Origin: UBA2645 sp044360285
GTDB lineage: Bacteria; Pseudomonadota; Alphaproteobacteria; Rickettsiales; UBA1997
Assembly: GCA_044360285.1 (NCBI GenBank)
Contig: JBIKKP010000002.1
Span: 1-63,210, forward strand
Direction: 5' to 3'
DNA: 63,210 nt
Under the pieces are notes generated by a model that worked only from the letters and a program-made list of their open reading frames with translations, was not told the origin of the DNA and did not search any database. Position 1 is the first letter of the stretch. Each line of letters opens with the position of its first letter. The translations under genes were made by a program, and so were the position numbers. Shown piece by piece: positions 1 through 8,910 of the stretch.

Positions 1-761
1 CGGTAAATATGAAGCTTCTTGCTCGCACGACGCGTGAAGTAAATTTAACAAATGAAGGTAGAGAGTTTTTTGAACGTTGTGAGGAGATAATGACAAAGGT
101 CGATCACCTAAATGACTTTCTTGATGAGTGCAAAGAAATCAGCGGAGTCCTGAAAATCGTGCTCCCGCCCTACTTCAGCAGATATCACATAATCCCATAT
201 TTCGAAGAATTTTTAGCACTTCATCCCAAGTTAAAACTCAACATCACCCTCACCGAAAATCCGGTTAACATCATAAAAGAAGGCTACGACCTACAAGTCA
301 GAATCCAAATTCCCTCAGAAGAAAATCTTGAGGTCGCACATCTTGCTTCCAATCACAAAATCGTCTGCGCTTCACCAAAATATCTCAAAAAACACGGCAC
401 ACCAAAAGAGCCGGAAGATCTGCTCAACCACAACTGCATAATCTTTGGCGAAAACAAAGCGTGGGAATTCCGTAACATAAAAACCAAAAAAATTACCAAA
501 CTCAACAAAATCGACGGCAACATAAAATGCGACAATGGCGAGATCATCAAAGAACTTACTTTGCTTGGTCTTGGCATCACCCTAAAATCTTCGCGCGATG
601 TTTCTGACGAACTTAAAAGTGGTAAGATTGTGCAACTTTTGCCCGACTACGAGATCCTTCACCAAACCAAATTCTACATCGTTTATCCATCAGGTCGCAG
701 CGACTCGCCGAAACTGAAAGCCTTCATCAAATTTTTTAAAGAAAAGTTGAGTGAAAAATAA
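1..761 (+). CDS. LysR-type transcriptional regulator, 5'-truncated by window edge
   Basis: This is the C-terminal part of a LysR-family transcription factor. The first visible residues (LLARTTREVNLTNEG) match the end of the LysR winged helix-turn-helix, where LF-RTTR--LT-G is typical. The first in-frame ATG at 9 is therefore probably internal, and the reading frame is open to the window edge. The rest is the periplasmic-binding-like effector domain, with the familiar stretches LKIVLPPYFSRYHIIPYFEEF and LTLLGLGITL. Such proteins bind DNA as tetramers and respond to a small ligand; which ligand cannot be told. It lies just upstream of a restriction-modification island on the same strand, but a 122-base gap separates them and nothing shows that it regulates the island. 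The family call is secure, the role unknown. Confidence 0.85.
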   Translation, partial: VNMKLLARTTREVNLTNEGREFFERCEEIMTKVDHLNDFLDECKEISGVLKIVLPPYFSRYHIIPYFEEFLALHPKLKLNITLTENPVNIIKEGYDLQVRIQIPSEENLEVAHLASNHKIVCASPKYLKKHGTPKEPEDLLNHNCIIFGENKAWEFRNIKTKKITKLNKIDGNIKCDNGEIIKELTLLGLGITLKSSRDVSDELKSGKIVQLLPDYEILHQTKFYIVYPSGRSDSPKLKAFIKFFKEKLSEK

Positions 762-883
762 TTGGCTAAAAACCGATCTAATTATCACCAAGCAATTTTC
801 TGCAGCAAAACGATTCTAACAGCTTATAGAAAAGTCGCCTTCCAAAAACACCCGAAAGAACTTTTGCAAAAAAACGCCAAACC

Positions 884-1741
884 ATGCCAAGCAAACCAAA
901 AACCATCGAGATATTTTTGCCAGACGGTGATCCAAAAGGAATCAGAACCGCAAGCATCACAAGCAGAACAATCGAAGCTACTTACATACCTCGTAAAAGA
1001 ATCGATTACGCTCGCAGCAAAGACAGCCTCGCCTCACCTGGCGTTTATGTCTTGGCAGCAAATTCGCAAAACAGCTCTAAGCCCGAAGTTTACATTGGCG
1101 AAACCGAAAACTTCATCCAGCGCTTAAACACGCATCACGCCAGAATGGATTTCTGGGAATACGCAATTGCCTTCACTTCCAAAACCGGTTTCTTTACCAA
1201 AACACACGTCAAATATCTTGAATGGCTTTTTTACCAAATTGCTACCAAAGCCAATCGCTGTAAGCTTCACAACTCAGAGCAATCAAAACCAAAAAAGCCT
1301 CACTTAAGCGAATCCGTTGAGGCTGATTTGATGGATAATTTTGAAACCATTTCGGTTTTGATTTCAGTTTTAGGTTTAAACATTTTCCAAGAAATTGCGC
1401 GCAGCGAAAAAGATAATTTTATTTTTGAGTGCAAGAGTGGCAAAGGATGTTACGGAAAAGGAAGATACACCGAAGAAGGTTTGGTGGTTTTTAAAGGCGC
1501 TAAATGCTCAAAAGAAATTTCTAAAAGATTTCAAGAAACCCATCCTCCTTTGATTCGAAACACTTTGATTGAAGATAAAATCTTAGTTGAAAAAGGTGCT
1601 TTCTACGAACTGCAAGAAGACTATCCCTTCACCAGTCCATCAACAGCAGCACAAATAATTTTAGGCTCACCAGCAAATGGTTGGACGAGCTGGAAACTTT
1701 CTGACGGAAAAACTTTGGACGAAATTTATAGGAAAAATTAA
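884..1741 (+). CDS. GIY-YIG nuclease with C-terminal DUF4357
   Basis: A predicted cytoplasmic nuclease of 285 residues. The GIY-YIG core is visible as GVY (53-55), YIG (70-72), the conserved Arg in FIQRLNTH (about 80) and Glu113 in KYLEWLF. The last 60 residues, with GSPANGWTSWKLSDGKTL, resemble DUF4357. Proteins of this two-domain type are common beside type I and related restriction systems, which is the context here: hsdM begins 11 bases after the stop. The start at 884 gives the N terminus MPSKPKTIEIFLPDG, which looks like that of the family. An overlapping frame (762-1127) is discarded. Its substrate is not known. It could be an accessory restriction nuclease or an independent defence gene. 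Confidence 0.82.
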   Translation: MPSKPKTIEIFLPDGDPKGIRTASITSRTIEATYIPRKRIDYARSKDSLASPGVYVLAANSQNSSKPEVYIGETENFIQRLNTHHARMDFWEYAIAFTSKTGFFTKTHVKYLEWLFYQIATKANRCKLHNSEQSKPKKPHLSESVEADLMDNFETISVLISVLGLNIFQEIARSEKDNFIFECKSGKGCYGKGRYTEEGLVVFKGAKCSKEISKRFQETHPPLIRNTLIEDKILVEKGAFYELQEDYPFTSPSTAAQIILGSPANGWTSWKLSDGKTLDEIYRKN

Positions 1742-1752
1742 TAAACTACCAA

Positions 1753-3744
1753 ATGACAAACTTAGCTACGATCTTAAAGGATTCTGATTACAAATTGACT
1801 CAATTTAGCGAGTCAAAAATCAAAGCTTTGGAAAACAAAATTTTTGCCAAAGAAGGTAAGACTGGTTTTTATACCAACTGCCTTGTGCGCGAGAAAGAAA
1901 TTAAGCTCACTCCCGAAGAAACCATGCGCCAACTCTTTGTGATGGTCTTGAGTGAAGATTTTGGTTATCCAACAAAACGCCTTCAACTTGAATATAGCGT
2001 TGTTTTTGGGCGCGAAACAAAACGTGCCGATATTTGCATTTTTGACAAAGATAATCCAACCGCTGCTTATATTTTAGTTGAGCTAAAAAAGCCAAAACTC
2101 AAAGACGGTAAAGAGCAATTAAAAAGCTACTGCAACGCTACTGGAGCACCAATCGGAGTTTGGACTAATGGCGAGCAAATTTCTTTTTATCACCGCAAAG
2201 ATCCAAATTACTTTGAAGACATCCCAAACATCCCAAATGCTACTGAAAAACTTTCCGATGTTTTAGCAGAACGTTGGACAATTGATGATCTGATTAAACA
2301 CGACAAATTAGTTAATCAAAAAAAGACCTTAAAAGGAATCATTCTGGAAATGGAGGATGAGGTTCTAGCTAATGCTGGCGTGGATGTATTCGAAGAACTA
2401 TTTAAACTTATCTTCACCAAACTTTATGACGAGATGGAATCAGGACGTGACAAAAAGCGTCATCTGGTTTTCAAAAATTATGGCGACACTGAAAGCGAGC
2501 TCAAAGCCAAAATCCAAGACCTCTTCGACAAAGCTAAAAGAAAATGGGAAGGCGTTTTTTCTGAGGATGCAAAAATCCAACTAACCCAAAGCCACCTGGC
2601 TGTGTGTATTGCCTCACTTGAAACCATTAAGCTTTTCAACTCAAACCTCGAGGTAGTTGATGAAGCATTTGAATACCTCATCAACAAATCTAGCAAAGGC
2701 GAAAAAGGACAATATTTCACGCCACGCTATGTCATCGACATGTGCGTTAAAATGCTAAACCCGAAAGAAGAGGAAACTCTAATAGACACTGCATCAGGAA
2801 GTTGCGGGTTTCCTGTACATGGTATTTTCCACGTTTGGGAAAAAATTATGAATGAAGAAGGCTTAAGCAAAAGCCACTTATTCACAGCCGAGAAAAAACC
2901 AGCGCGTTGCGAAAACTATGTTCAAGAAAAAGTCTTCGCTATCGACTTCGATGAAAAAGCGGTGCGAGTTGGAAGAACTTTGAACCTGATTGCAGGCGAC
3001 GGCCAAACCAATGTTCTGCATTTAAATACCCTAGATTTTGAACGCTGGGATGAAAACACTAAAGAGGAAAGATGGCTCGATATCTACCTAGAAGGCTGGA
3101 AAAAATTAAAAAAACTCAGAAGTAAAAAAGACGACAATCATGATTTTGGTTTCGATGTTTTGATGGCAAATCCTCCCTTTGCTGGAGAAGTTAAGGAAAG
3201 CCGAATCCTTGCTAAATATGAGCTGGGTAAAAAAGAAAATGGAAAATACCAAACCAAAGTTGATCGAGATATTCTCTTTATTGAAAGAAATTTGAATTTT
3301 CTAAAACCTGGTGGACGTATGGCAGTTGTGCTTCCGCAAGGCCGCTTCAACAATTCATCCGATAAACAAATCCGCGAATTTATTGCAGAAAGATGCCGAA
3401 TTTTAGCGGTTGTCGGTCTTCACGGGAATGTTTTTAAACCTCACACCGGAACTAAAACCAGCGTGTTATTTGTGCAGAAGTGGAATGAGGACAAGAAAGC
3501 TGGTGCGCTTTGTCCAAAAATTGACGACTACCCTATTTTCTTTGCTACTATGCAAGAACCAAGCAAAGACAATTCAGGTGATAAAATTTACATTAAAAAC
3601 GCTGATGGCACACCAAAGCTCGACACTCACGGGCATTTGATCGTCAAACATGATCTCTTCAATCACGATGGATTAACCAAAGACGGCATCACAGAAGCCT
3701 TCATCGAATTTGCTAAAAAGGAGCGACTAAGTTTTTTTCTCTAA
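1753..3744 (+). CDS. hsdM: N6-adenine DNA methyltransferase with N-terminal PD-(D/E)XK-like nuclease domain (HsdM/BcgI-A-like)
   Basis: A 663-residue modification subunit. Residues about 50-150 resemble the HsdR N-terminal nuclease fold: Asp93, the ELK triad Glu110-Lys112 and a following Gln122. The rest is an N6-adenine methyltransferase with SAM motif I at 345-353 (DTASGSCGF) and catalytic NPPF at 473-476. Motif I departs from the usual DPACGSGGF at three positions, so full activity is not assured. Nuclease plus methylase in one chain with a separate specificity subunit is the arrangement of type IIB enzymes such as BcgI. No separate HsdR gene is seen nearby. The protein ends in KKERLSFFL just after a run of seven T; reading on with a -1 shift leads into the hsdS frame, so the stop may be a recent or programmed frameshift. 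Confidence 0.85.
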   Translation: MTNLATILKDSDYKLTQFSESKIKALENKIFAKEGKTGFYTNCLVREKEIKLTPEETMRQLFVMVLSEDFGYPTKRLQLEYSVVFGRETKRADICIFDKDNPTAAYILVELKKPKLKDGKEQLKSYCNATGAPIGVWTNGEQISFYHRKDPNYFEDIPNIPNATEKLSDVLAERWTIDDLIKHDKLVNQKKTLKGIILEMEDEVLANAGVDVFEELFKLIFTKLYDEMESGRDKKRHLVFKNYGDTESELKAKIQDLFDKAKRKWEGVFSEDAKIQLTQSHLAVCIASLETIKLFNSNLEVVDEAFEYLINKSSKGEKGQYFTPRYVIDMCVKMLNPKEEETLIDTASGSCGFPVHGIFHVWEKIMNEEGLSKSHLFTAEKKPARCENYVQEKVFAIDFDEKAVRVGRTLNLIAGDGQTNVLHLNTLDFERWDENTKEERWLDIYLEGWKKLKKLRSKKDDNHDFGFDVLMANPPFAGEVKESRILAKYELGKKENGKYQTKVDRDILFIERNLNFLKPGGRMAVVLPQGRFNNSSDKQIREFIAERCRILAVVGLHGNVFKPHTGTKTSVLFVQKWNEDKKAGALCPKIDDYPIFFATMQEPSKDNSGDKIYIKNADGTPKLDTHGHLIVKHDLFNHDGLTKDGITEAFIEFAKKERLSFFL

Positions 3745-3773
3745 GCCCTTTTGATGAAGCCAAATACAGGGCT

Positions 3774-5219
3774 TTGTTGGAAGGGCTGGAGATAAGTGAG
3801 GTGATGTTGAGTAGCTTGGAGTATAGCGGCAGATTAGACTCTGAGTATTACCGCCCAATGTTCTTACAATACGAGAGCAAGCTGAAAAGTAAAAATAGCT
3901 CCACCTTATCAACGCTTGCTAATTTTTTGATTGGTCCGTTTGGATCTGCTTTTACAGTTGATAACTACACAAGTGACAAAACTTATCGCTACATTCGTGG
4001 TAAAGATGTGAAGCAAATGAAGTTAATGGATGACGATAACGTTTATGTTCCAAAGTCAGATTTTGAAAGGCTTTCCAAGTATGCTCTAAAGGAAAATGAC
4101 ATTCTTGTTTCCGTTGTTGGAACACTTGGAAACGCCGCACTCATTCGTAAAGAAAACACTCCTGCAATTTTTAGCTGCAAAAGCACTGTTTTGAGGGTGC
4201 GGAATATCAACGCATCCTATCTGCTTGTTTACATCAATTCGAAATATGGACGATCTTTGTTATTGAGAAAGGAGCGTGGAGCCATACAGAAAGGTCTGAA
4301 CCTTGACGATTTGAAAACACTCGATGTCTATGTTGCAAATAAGGCGCTTCAGGATTCGGTTGAAAACATTCTGAATTTATCCATTACGAAGGAAAATGAG
4401 TCAAAATCCCTCTACACCAAAGCCGAAGCCTTACTCCTCAAATCTCTTGGCTTAGAAAATTTTTCTCCAAGCAGCAAAAACACTAACATCAAATCTTTCA
4501 AAAGATCCTTCCAGGCCACCAGCCGACTTGATGCCGAATACTACCAGCCGAAATATGAGGAGATAATCGACCATATCAAAACCCAACCTCATGCAAAATT
4601 GTCTGAATTGGTTACGATCAAGAAATCCATCGAGCCCGGCTCTGATGAATATTCTGACAACGAAGATGGTTTGCCATTTTTGCGCGTTGCCGACTACAAC
4701 AAATTTGGCATTACCGAGCCACAAAAAAAACTTAAAACCTCTTTCGTCACTGAAAATCAAAGCAAGTTAGACTCTTTGATGCCAAATGCTGAAACGATTT
4801 TATTTTCTAAAGATGGCAGCGTTGGAGAAGCTCATTGCTTGAGCAAAGATTCAAACTTCATCACATCTGGCGCTGTTTTGCACCTTACGGTTCGCGATAA
4901 GAAAAAGGTTTTGCCTGATTATTTGACGCTTGTTCTCAATTCAAAATTAGTCAAAATGCAAGCCGAGCGTGACGCCGGCGGATCGATCATTTTACACTGG
5001 CGAGTTGGTGAGATTGAAGAGGTTTTAGTTCCCGTTATCGACCCAAAAACCCAATCTCAAATCTCCTCCCTAGTCCAAGAAAGCTTCGCTCTAAAATCCA
5101 AAAGCGAAAAACTCCTCGAAACCGCCAAACAGGCCGTCGAAATGGCAATTGAAGAGTCAGAAGAAAAGGCAACTGCTTTTATCGACAAAGAATCAAGAAA
5201 TCTTTCTGATGTTGCATAA
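3774..5219 (+). CDS. hsdS: Type I-like restriction-modification specificity subunit (HsdS)
   Basis: The DNA-recognition subunit of the restriction-modification system, 481 residues if the TTG at 3774 is used. Two target recognition domains are visible. The first (about 40-215) has IGPFGSAFTVDNY, YIRGKDV and DILVSVVGTLGNAA. The second (about 245-450) has FLRVADYN and ILFSKDGSVGEAH. Each is followed by a helical spacer. The start is uncertain. An ATG at 3804 follows a GAGG stretch. Alternatively the frame may be entered from hsdM by slippage on the T7 run, since the codons between 3738 and 3774 are open and protein-like (SLSPFDEAKYRALLEG). Its stop overlaps the next ATG at 5209. Sequence specificity cannot be predicted. 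Confidence 0.85.
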   Translation: MLEGLEISEVMLSSLEYSGRLDSEYYRPMFLQYESKLKSKNSSTLSTLANFLIGPFGSAFTVDNYTSDKTYRYIRGKDVKQMKLMDDDNVYVPKSDFERLSKYALKENDILVSVVGTLGNAALIRKENTPAIFSCKSTVLRVRNINASYLLVYINSKYGRSLLLRKERGAIQKGLNLDDLKTLDVYVANKALQDSVENILNLSITKENESKSLYTKAEALLLKSLGLENFSPSSKNTNIKSFKRSFQATSRLDAEYYQPKYEEIIDHIKTQPHAKLSELVTIKKSIEPGSDEYSDNEDGLPFLRVADYNKFGITEPQKKLKTSFVTENQSKLDSLMPNAETILFSKDGSVGEAHCLSKDSNFITSGAVLHLTVRDKKKVLPDYLTLVLNSKLVKMQAERDAGGSIILHWRVGEIEEVLVPVIDPKTQSQISSLVQESFALKSKSEKLLETAKQAVEMAIEESEEKATAFIDKESRNLSDVA

Positions 5220-5988
5220 GCCAATAAATTTAAGCCAAACCCTCAACCTGGATCCTGAAACAAATATCGCTTACGAAGAAACTTTTAGAAAATATTTAGA
5301 CTTTATCGGTGACAATCCCCTTGTCCTTGGTGAGCGAATAAAATTCTCAAACAAGCCGATTAACAAAGGAGATCTTTGCTTTTCTGGTTTAGGCGGAAGA
5401 GGAATAATAAAAAAATTCGATAGGGATGAATGGAGACCTGGAGTTTGGCAAAAAGTTGATTTGAGTAGCGGTGAAATTACTGAAAACTATCTGATCTGGG
5501 TTCTGCAACAAAAACCGATTCTTGACTATCTAGAGCTTTTTAGCCAAGGATCTTTCATTTCATTGATTCCGAAACGGAAAGTTATCGAGCTAAAAATACC
5601 AAAACCAAAACGTGGTGCGGTTTACGAGATCAATAAAACTAAGTATCGCGATGAATACGATATTCTTTTATCAGAGCTGTCGAAATGCGATAAGAACGAC
5701 ATGTTCCTTTCGGGATCTATTCTGATTGGTTCAATAGCCGAAGGATTGGCTGAGGGTATTTTGCTAGATAAGGAAATCAAAAATGTCGAAGGCAAACCTC
5801 TTGGTGTGAAAATTATGGAGCTTGAAAAAACCGATGTTTCTGGTGCTTACATTGAAGCACTTAAGGAGATTAATAGGCTAAGAAAGAAGATTCACATCAA
5901 TCGACTAAGAGAATCCAAAATTCTTAAGGAAGACTTTTTGCGAGCAAAAGACAAGTTAGCGTATTTGATCAAAGAATTTGGTATTTAG
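5209..5988 (+). CDS. Half-HsdS-like protein with helical, possibly HEPN-like C terminus
   Basis: A 259-residue protein whose ATG at 5209 overlaps the hsdS stop, so the two are probably translated together. A longer frame from 5149 is open but would run deep into hsdS. Residues about 30-130 look like one target recognition domain: INKGDLCFSGLGGRG, ENYLIWVLQQKPILDYL, and ISLIPKRKVIELKIPKP, the last resembling the end of an S-subunit half. The C-terminal 120 residues are helical, and LKEINRLRKKIHINRLRES recalls the DUF4145/HEPN pattern of an Arg-rich helix with His. That resemblance is weak. It may be an alternative or accessory specificity protein, or a fused toxin-like RNase. I do not know a named family for the whole chain. 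Confidence 0.6.
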   Translation: MLHKPINLSQTLNLDPETNIAYEETFRKYLDFIGDNPLVLGERIKFSNKPINKGDLCFSGLGGRGIIKKFDRDEWRPGVWQKVDLSSGEITENYLIWVLQQKPILDYLELFSQGSFISLIPKRKVIELKIPKPKRGAVYEINKTKYRDEYDILLSELSKCDKNDMFLSGSILIGSIAEGLAEGILLDKEIKNVEGKPLGVKIMELEKTDVSGAYIEALKEINRLRKKIHINRLRESKILKEDFLRAKDKLAYLIKEFGI

Positions 5989-6365
5989 AAAAAAAATTAG
6001 GGGTAAAAATGGGGGTAAATCTCTTTTCCCCAAAACCACCAAACCAACACCACCAAGGCTATAGCCCGCCAAATATGGCTGCCGTCACTCCTTCCACTAT
6101 CCAGCACAATAAAAAGATATCCATCTAGCCCTTAAAAAAACAAACGGCATACCGAAGTCAGCTCAGCAAAATCTTATCAAATTTTAATCAGGCTCGTTGG
6201 TGGCTTTTGGGTTAAAAAATTCTTTCGATAAATAAAGTGATTCACCCAATATCACTCACCCAAAAACCCCACATCAAATTTCCTTTGATTCCTTAAGACT
6301 CTACGTCAGAAGGCTTGTGACTTCGGCTTTTTGTTCCAATGAAAACTAACTAACTTCCATAAAAA
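5989..6365. other. 377-base gene-free stretch after the restriction island
   Basis: No ORF with family similarity, tRNA, or member of the window's palindrome families was found here. A weak G4/C4 pairing near 6000-6043 could end the island transcript, but there is no convincing T-tract. The stretch separates the restriction-modification island from the acidic hypothetical gene, and any promoter for that gene should lie in it. Confidence 0.5.
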
Positions 6366-7496
6366 ATGGTAAAACCTACATCCTCTGTTTTTACAACTTC
6401 TTCATCTCAATCTGGCGCTACCAGGGAAGATAAAGATTCACGATATGGCGGCACGGATATTGGTTTTTTACCTCCTATCGAAGAAGAAACTGAGCAACAA
6501 CTGGAAGAAGAGCTCGATCCAGCCGAGGAAAAAGCGCAAAAAGAAGGTCAAGTTGCAGAAGGTCCAAGGCAAGATTCTCACAAAAAAACCACTGCATCAG
6601 CAAAAGATGATGATGATGAAGAAAAAGAAAATAGCGCCGTCAGAAAAGTGACTGAAGCAGCTTTCACAGCAATAGCAATGATAGCTAACTTCGTTGCCAA
6701 TCTTCTTGGCTTCAGACAAAAATTACAGAAAAGCAAACAAGGCGAACGAGATCAAAGAGGGTTAGATGCAGAGGAAGGTCTTGATGGCCCATCGCCAGAA
6801 GAAATAGCTAAAAAACAGGTCTCTCAACTTTTTGCAGCTTTCAGAAAAGCTATTGGCATTAAAGATGGTGATGCGCCAGAGCTAGAGACTGAATTACCAA
6901 CCGCACTTGGTTCAATAGAAAGTCCAGACGCAACCAGAGAAGAGCAAGCAAAGGCCGGAATGGGAATTCTAGCTAGAGAAGCAAAAGCTCATGCCGAAGG
7001 CAGATCTGAAGAAGGCGCAATGACCAGAAGAAGTCCGGGACTTGCTATGCCTCAAGGTGCGTTTAATGCACTTCGTCACTCTCTTGGACTTGATCCAGAA
7101 GATATGGAAGGATTTGCTAATGCGATGGTGACATATTGCCGAGTGACTCATATCAAAAAACCCGATGGAACAACAATTGAGATAACAGAATGGCGTCTTG
7201 AATCACCAAGTGCTAGACAAGCAATGGGTGAACCAGAACAAGCGCCAAGAACTTCTCCAAGAGTTGAAGAGGTTTTTGAAGAAGAAGGTGACAAAGAAGC
7301 ACCGCCACTAGCAATTGAAGATATAAGTGTCGACGGAGATGCAAGAGCTCTAGCCGCAGAAGTTGCTCCAGAATTACGCGCTTCTCTTGGTGATATCGGT
7401 GAACTTTCTGAAGCCGCAGGAGGCGAAGCTGCACACGGCACAACTCAAACACTCAGAGCAGGTCCTGGTCTTGTTGACACAGGTCGTGGTGGCTAA
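6366..7496 (+). CDS. Acidic low-complexity hypothetical protein
   Basis: A 376-residue protein that I do not recognise. The first 95 residues are Ser/Thr- then Glu/Asp/Lys-rich and look disordered (a DDDDEE run near residue 80). Residues about 98-118 (TEAAFTAIAMIANFVANLLG) form a hydrophobic or amphipathic helix. The middle holds a helical region with QVSQLFAAFRKAIGI and GAFNALRHSLGLDPEDMEGF. The C-terminal 100 residues are Glu/Ala-rich and end in Gly-rich sequence. There is no signal peptide. No clear Shine-Dalgarno precedes the ATG. It lies 27 bases before icd on the same strand but has no obvious link to it. Low complexity, no enzyme motifs and a host-associated genome make a secreted or structural protein possible; that is a guess. 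Confidence 0.6.
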   Translation: MVKPTSSVFTTSSSQSGATREDKDSRYGGTDIGFLPPIEEETEQQLEEELDPAEEKAQKEGQVAEGPRQDSHKKTTASAKDDDDEEKENSAVRKVTEAAFTAIAMIANFVANLLGFRQKLQKSKQGERDQRGLDAEEGLDGPSPEEIAKKQVSQLFAAFRKAIGIKDGDAPELETELPTALGSIESPDATREEQAKAGMGILAREAKAHAEGRSEEGAMTRRSPGLAMPQGAFNALRHSLGLDPEDMEGFANAMVTYCRVTHIKKPDGTTIEITEWRLESPSARQAMGEPEQAPRTSPRVEEVFEEEGDKEAPPLAIEDISVDGDARALAAEVAPELRASLGDIGELSEAAGGEAAHGTTQTLRAGPGLVDTGRGG

Positions 7497-7523
7497 TAAA
7501 TCAAAGCAACACAGCTTATTCAA

Positions 7524-8741
7524 ATGAAAAAAATTTCCGTAAAAAATCCAGTAGTTGAAATTGACGGCGATGAAATGACGCGCGTGATTTGGAAGATGAT
7601 CAAAGAAAAATTGATCACACCTTATCTCGATTTGAACATCCGCTATTTCGACCTTAGCGTAGAAAATCGTGATGCAACTTCTGACCAAGTGACCATCGAT
7701 GCAGCTAATGCCATCAAGGAATGCGGCGTTGGCATCAAATGCGCCACAATCACTCCCGACGAAGCGCGCAAAAAAGAATTTAACCTCAAGGAAATTTGGA
7801 AATCACCAAACGGCACCATTCGCAACATTTTGGATGGCACAGTTTTTCGTGAACCAATAGTTTGCCGCAACGTCCCTCGCCTCGTTTCCAACTGGACCTC
7901 ACCAATCATCGTCGGCCGTCACGCTTTTGGCGATCAATATAAAGCCACAGATTTCGTCGTGCCTGGCAAAGGCAAACTCACCATCAAATTCGAAGGCGAG
8001 GATGGAAAAATAATCGAGCACGAAGTCTATAAATTCAAAGGCAGCGGCGTTGCTTTGGCGATGTATAACACTGAAGAATCAATCCGCGGTTTTGCTTATT
8101 CTTGCTTCAACCTTGCGCTGCAAAAAGGCTGGCCGCTTTATCTGTCGACCAAAAATACGATTCTAAAAAAATATGACGGCCGCTTCAAAGATATTTTCGC
8201 CGAAATTTTTGAGAAAGAATTCAAAGAAAAATTCGCTGAGAAAAAAATAGTTTACGAACACCGCCTAATTGATGACATGGTCGCCAGCGCCCTAAAATGG
8301 AGCGGCAGTTTCATCTGGGCCTGCAAAAATTATGACGGCGACGTGCAGTCAGATTCGGTTGCGCAAGGTTTTGGATCTTTGGGCCTGATGACTTCAGTTT
8401 TAATCACCCCAGATGGAAAAACCATGGAAGCTGAAGCAGCGCACGGCACGGTGACTCGCCACTTCCGCGATCACCAGGCGGGCAAACCAACTTCCACAAA
8501 TCCAATGGCATCAATTTTTGCCTGGACAAGAGGCCTTGAATTCCGCGGCAAACTTGACGGCAATGATGAGCTCATCGCCTTCTGCCACAAGCTTGAACAA
8601 GTTTGCATCGAAACTGTTGAGTTGGGAAAAATGACGAAAGACCTCGCCGTTTGCATCCACGGCAATTCTGCGAAACACGGTGAACATTATCTCTACACCG
8701 AAGAATTTTTGGATGCGGTTGCTAAACGTTTAGCGTCGTAA
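7524..8741 (+). CDS. icd: Isocitrate dehydrogenase, NADP-type (eukaryote-like subfamily)
   Basis: A TCA-cycle enzyme that oxidatively decarboxylates isocitrate to 2-oxoglutarate, typically with NADP. Its 405 residues fit the homodimeric subfamily shared by mitochondria and many alphaproteobacteria. The N terminus (VEIDGDEMTRVIW), the substrate-binding stretch SPNGTIRNILDGTVFREP, and the signature near the C terminus (AAHGTVTRHFRDHQAG, then NPMASIFAWTRGLEFRGKL) are all intact. The gene stands alone, with a family A palindrome 54 bases downstream. A second, unrelated-looking isocitrate dehydrogenase is encoded at 50864-52354, so the organism carries two types. Confidence is high. Confidence 0.95.
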   Translation: MKKISVKNPVVEIDGDEMTRVIWKMIKEKLITPYLDLNIRYFDLSVENRDATSDQVTIDAANAIKECGVGIKCATITPDEARKKEFNLKEIWKSPNGTIRNILDGTVFREPIVCRNVPRLVSNWTSPIIVGRHAFGDQYKATDFVVPGKGKLTIKFEGEDGKIIEHEVYKFKGSGVALAMYNTEESIRGFAYSCFNLALQKGWPLYLSTKNTILKKYDGRFKDIFAEIFEKEFKEKFAEKKIVYEHRLIDDMVASALKWSGSFIWACKNYDGDVQSDSVAQGFGSLGLMTSVLITPDGKTMEAEAAHGTVTRHFRDHQAGKPTSTNPMASIFAWTRGLEFRGKLDGNDELIAFCHKLEQVCIETVELGKMTKDLAVCIHGNSAKHGEHYLYTEEFLDAVAKRLAS

Positions 8742-8794
8742 AACCTCCACATCCGTAATTTACCTCCACCAACCCTCATCCACTTCCCCCCAGC

Positions 8795-8888
8795 CGTCAT
8801 CCTTGGAACGCGTTAGCGTTTCGAGGATCTCGTGCGTTTAGCGCAGAACATAACAAGATCCTCGAGGCCTTCGGCCTCAAGGATGACG
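8795..8888. repeat. Palindromic element family A, copy 1
   Basis: A 94-base element bounded by CGTCATCCTTG and its complement CAAGGATGACG. Inside are hairpin 1 (GAACGC-GCGTTTC region), a central stem GAGGATCT/AGATCCTC, and hairpin 2 (GAGGCC/GGCCTC), giving a four-stem cloverleaf. It is nearly identical to copy 2 at 9230-9324 in the same orientation, including the C-run and AGC that precede both. It lies between icd and a GIY-YIG gene. Confidence 0.92.
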
Positions 8889-8910
8889 AGTATGTTGAAA
8901 CGCGACTGTT

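Noticed and set aside
762..1127. 121-residue ORF starting with MAKNRSNYHQ
   Set aside because: It begins at a TTG right after the LysR stop, overlaps the GIY-YIG gene in another frame for most of its length, and has shadow-like composition.
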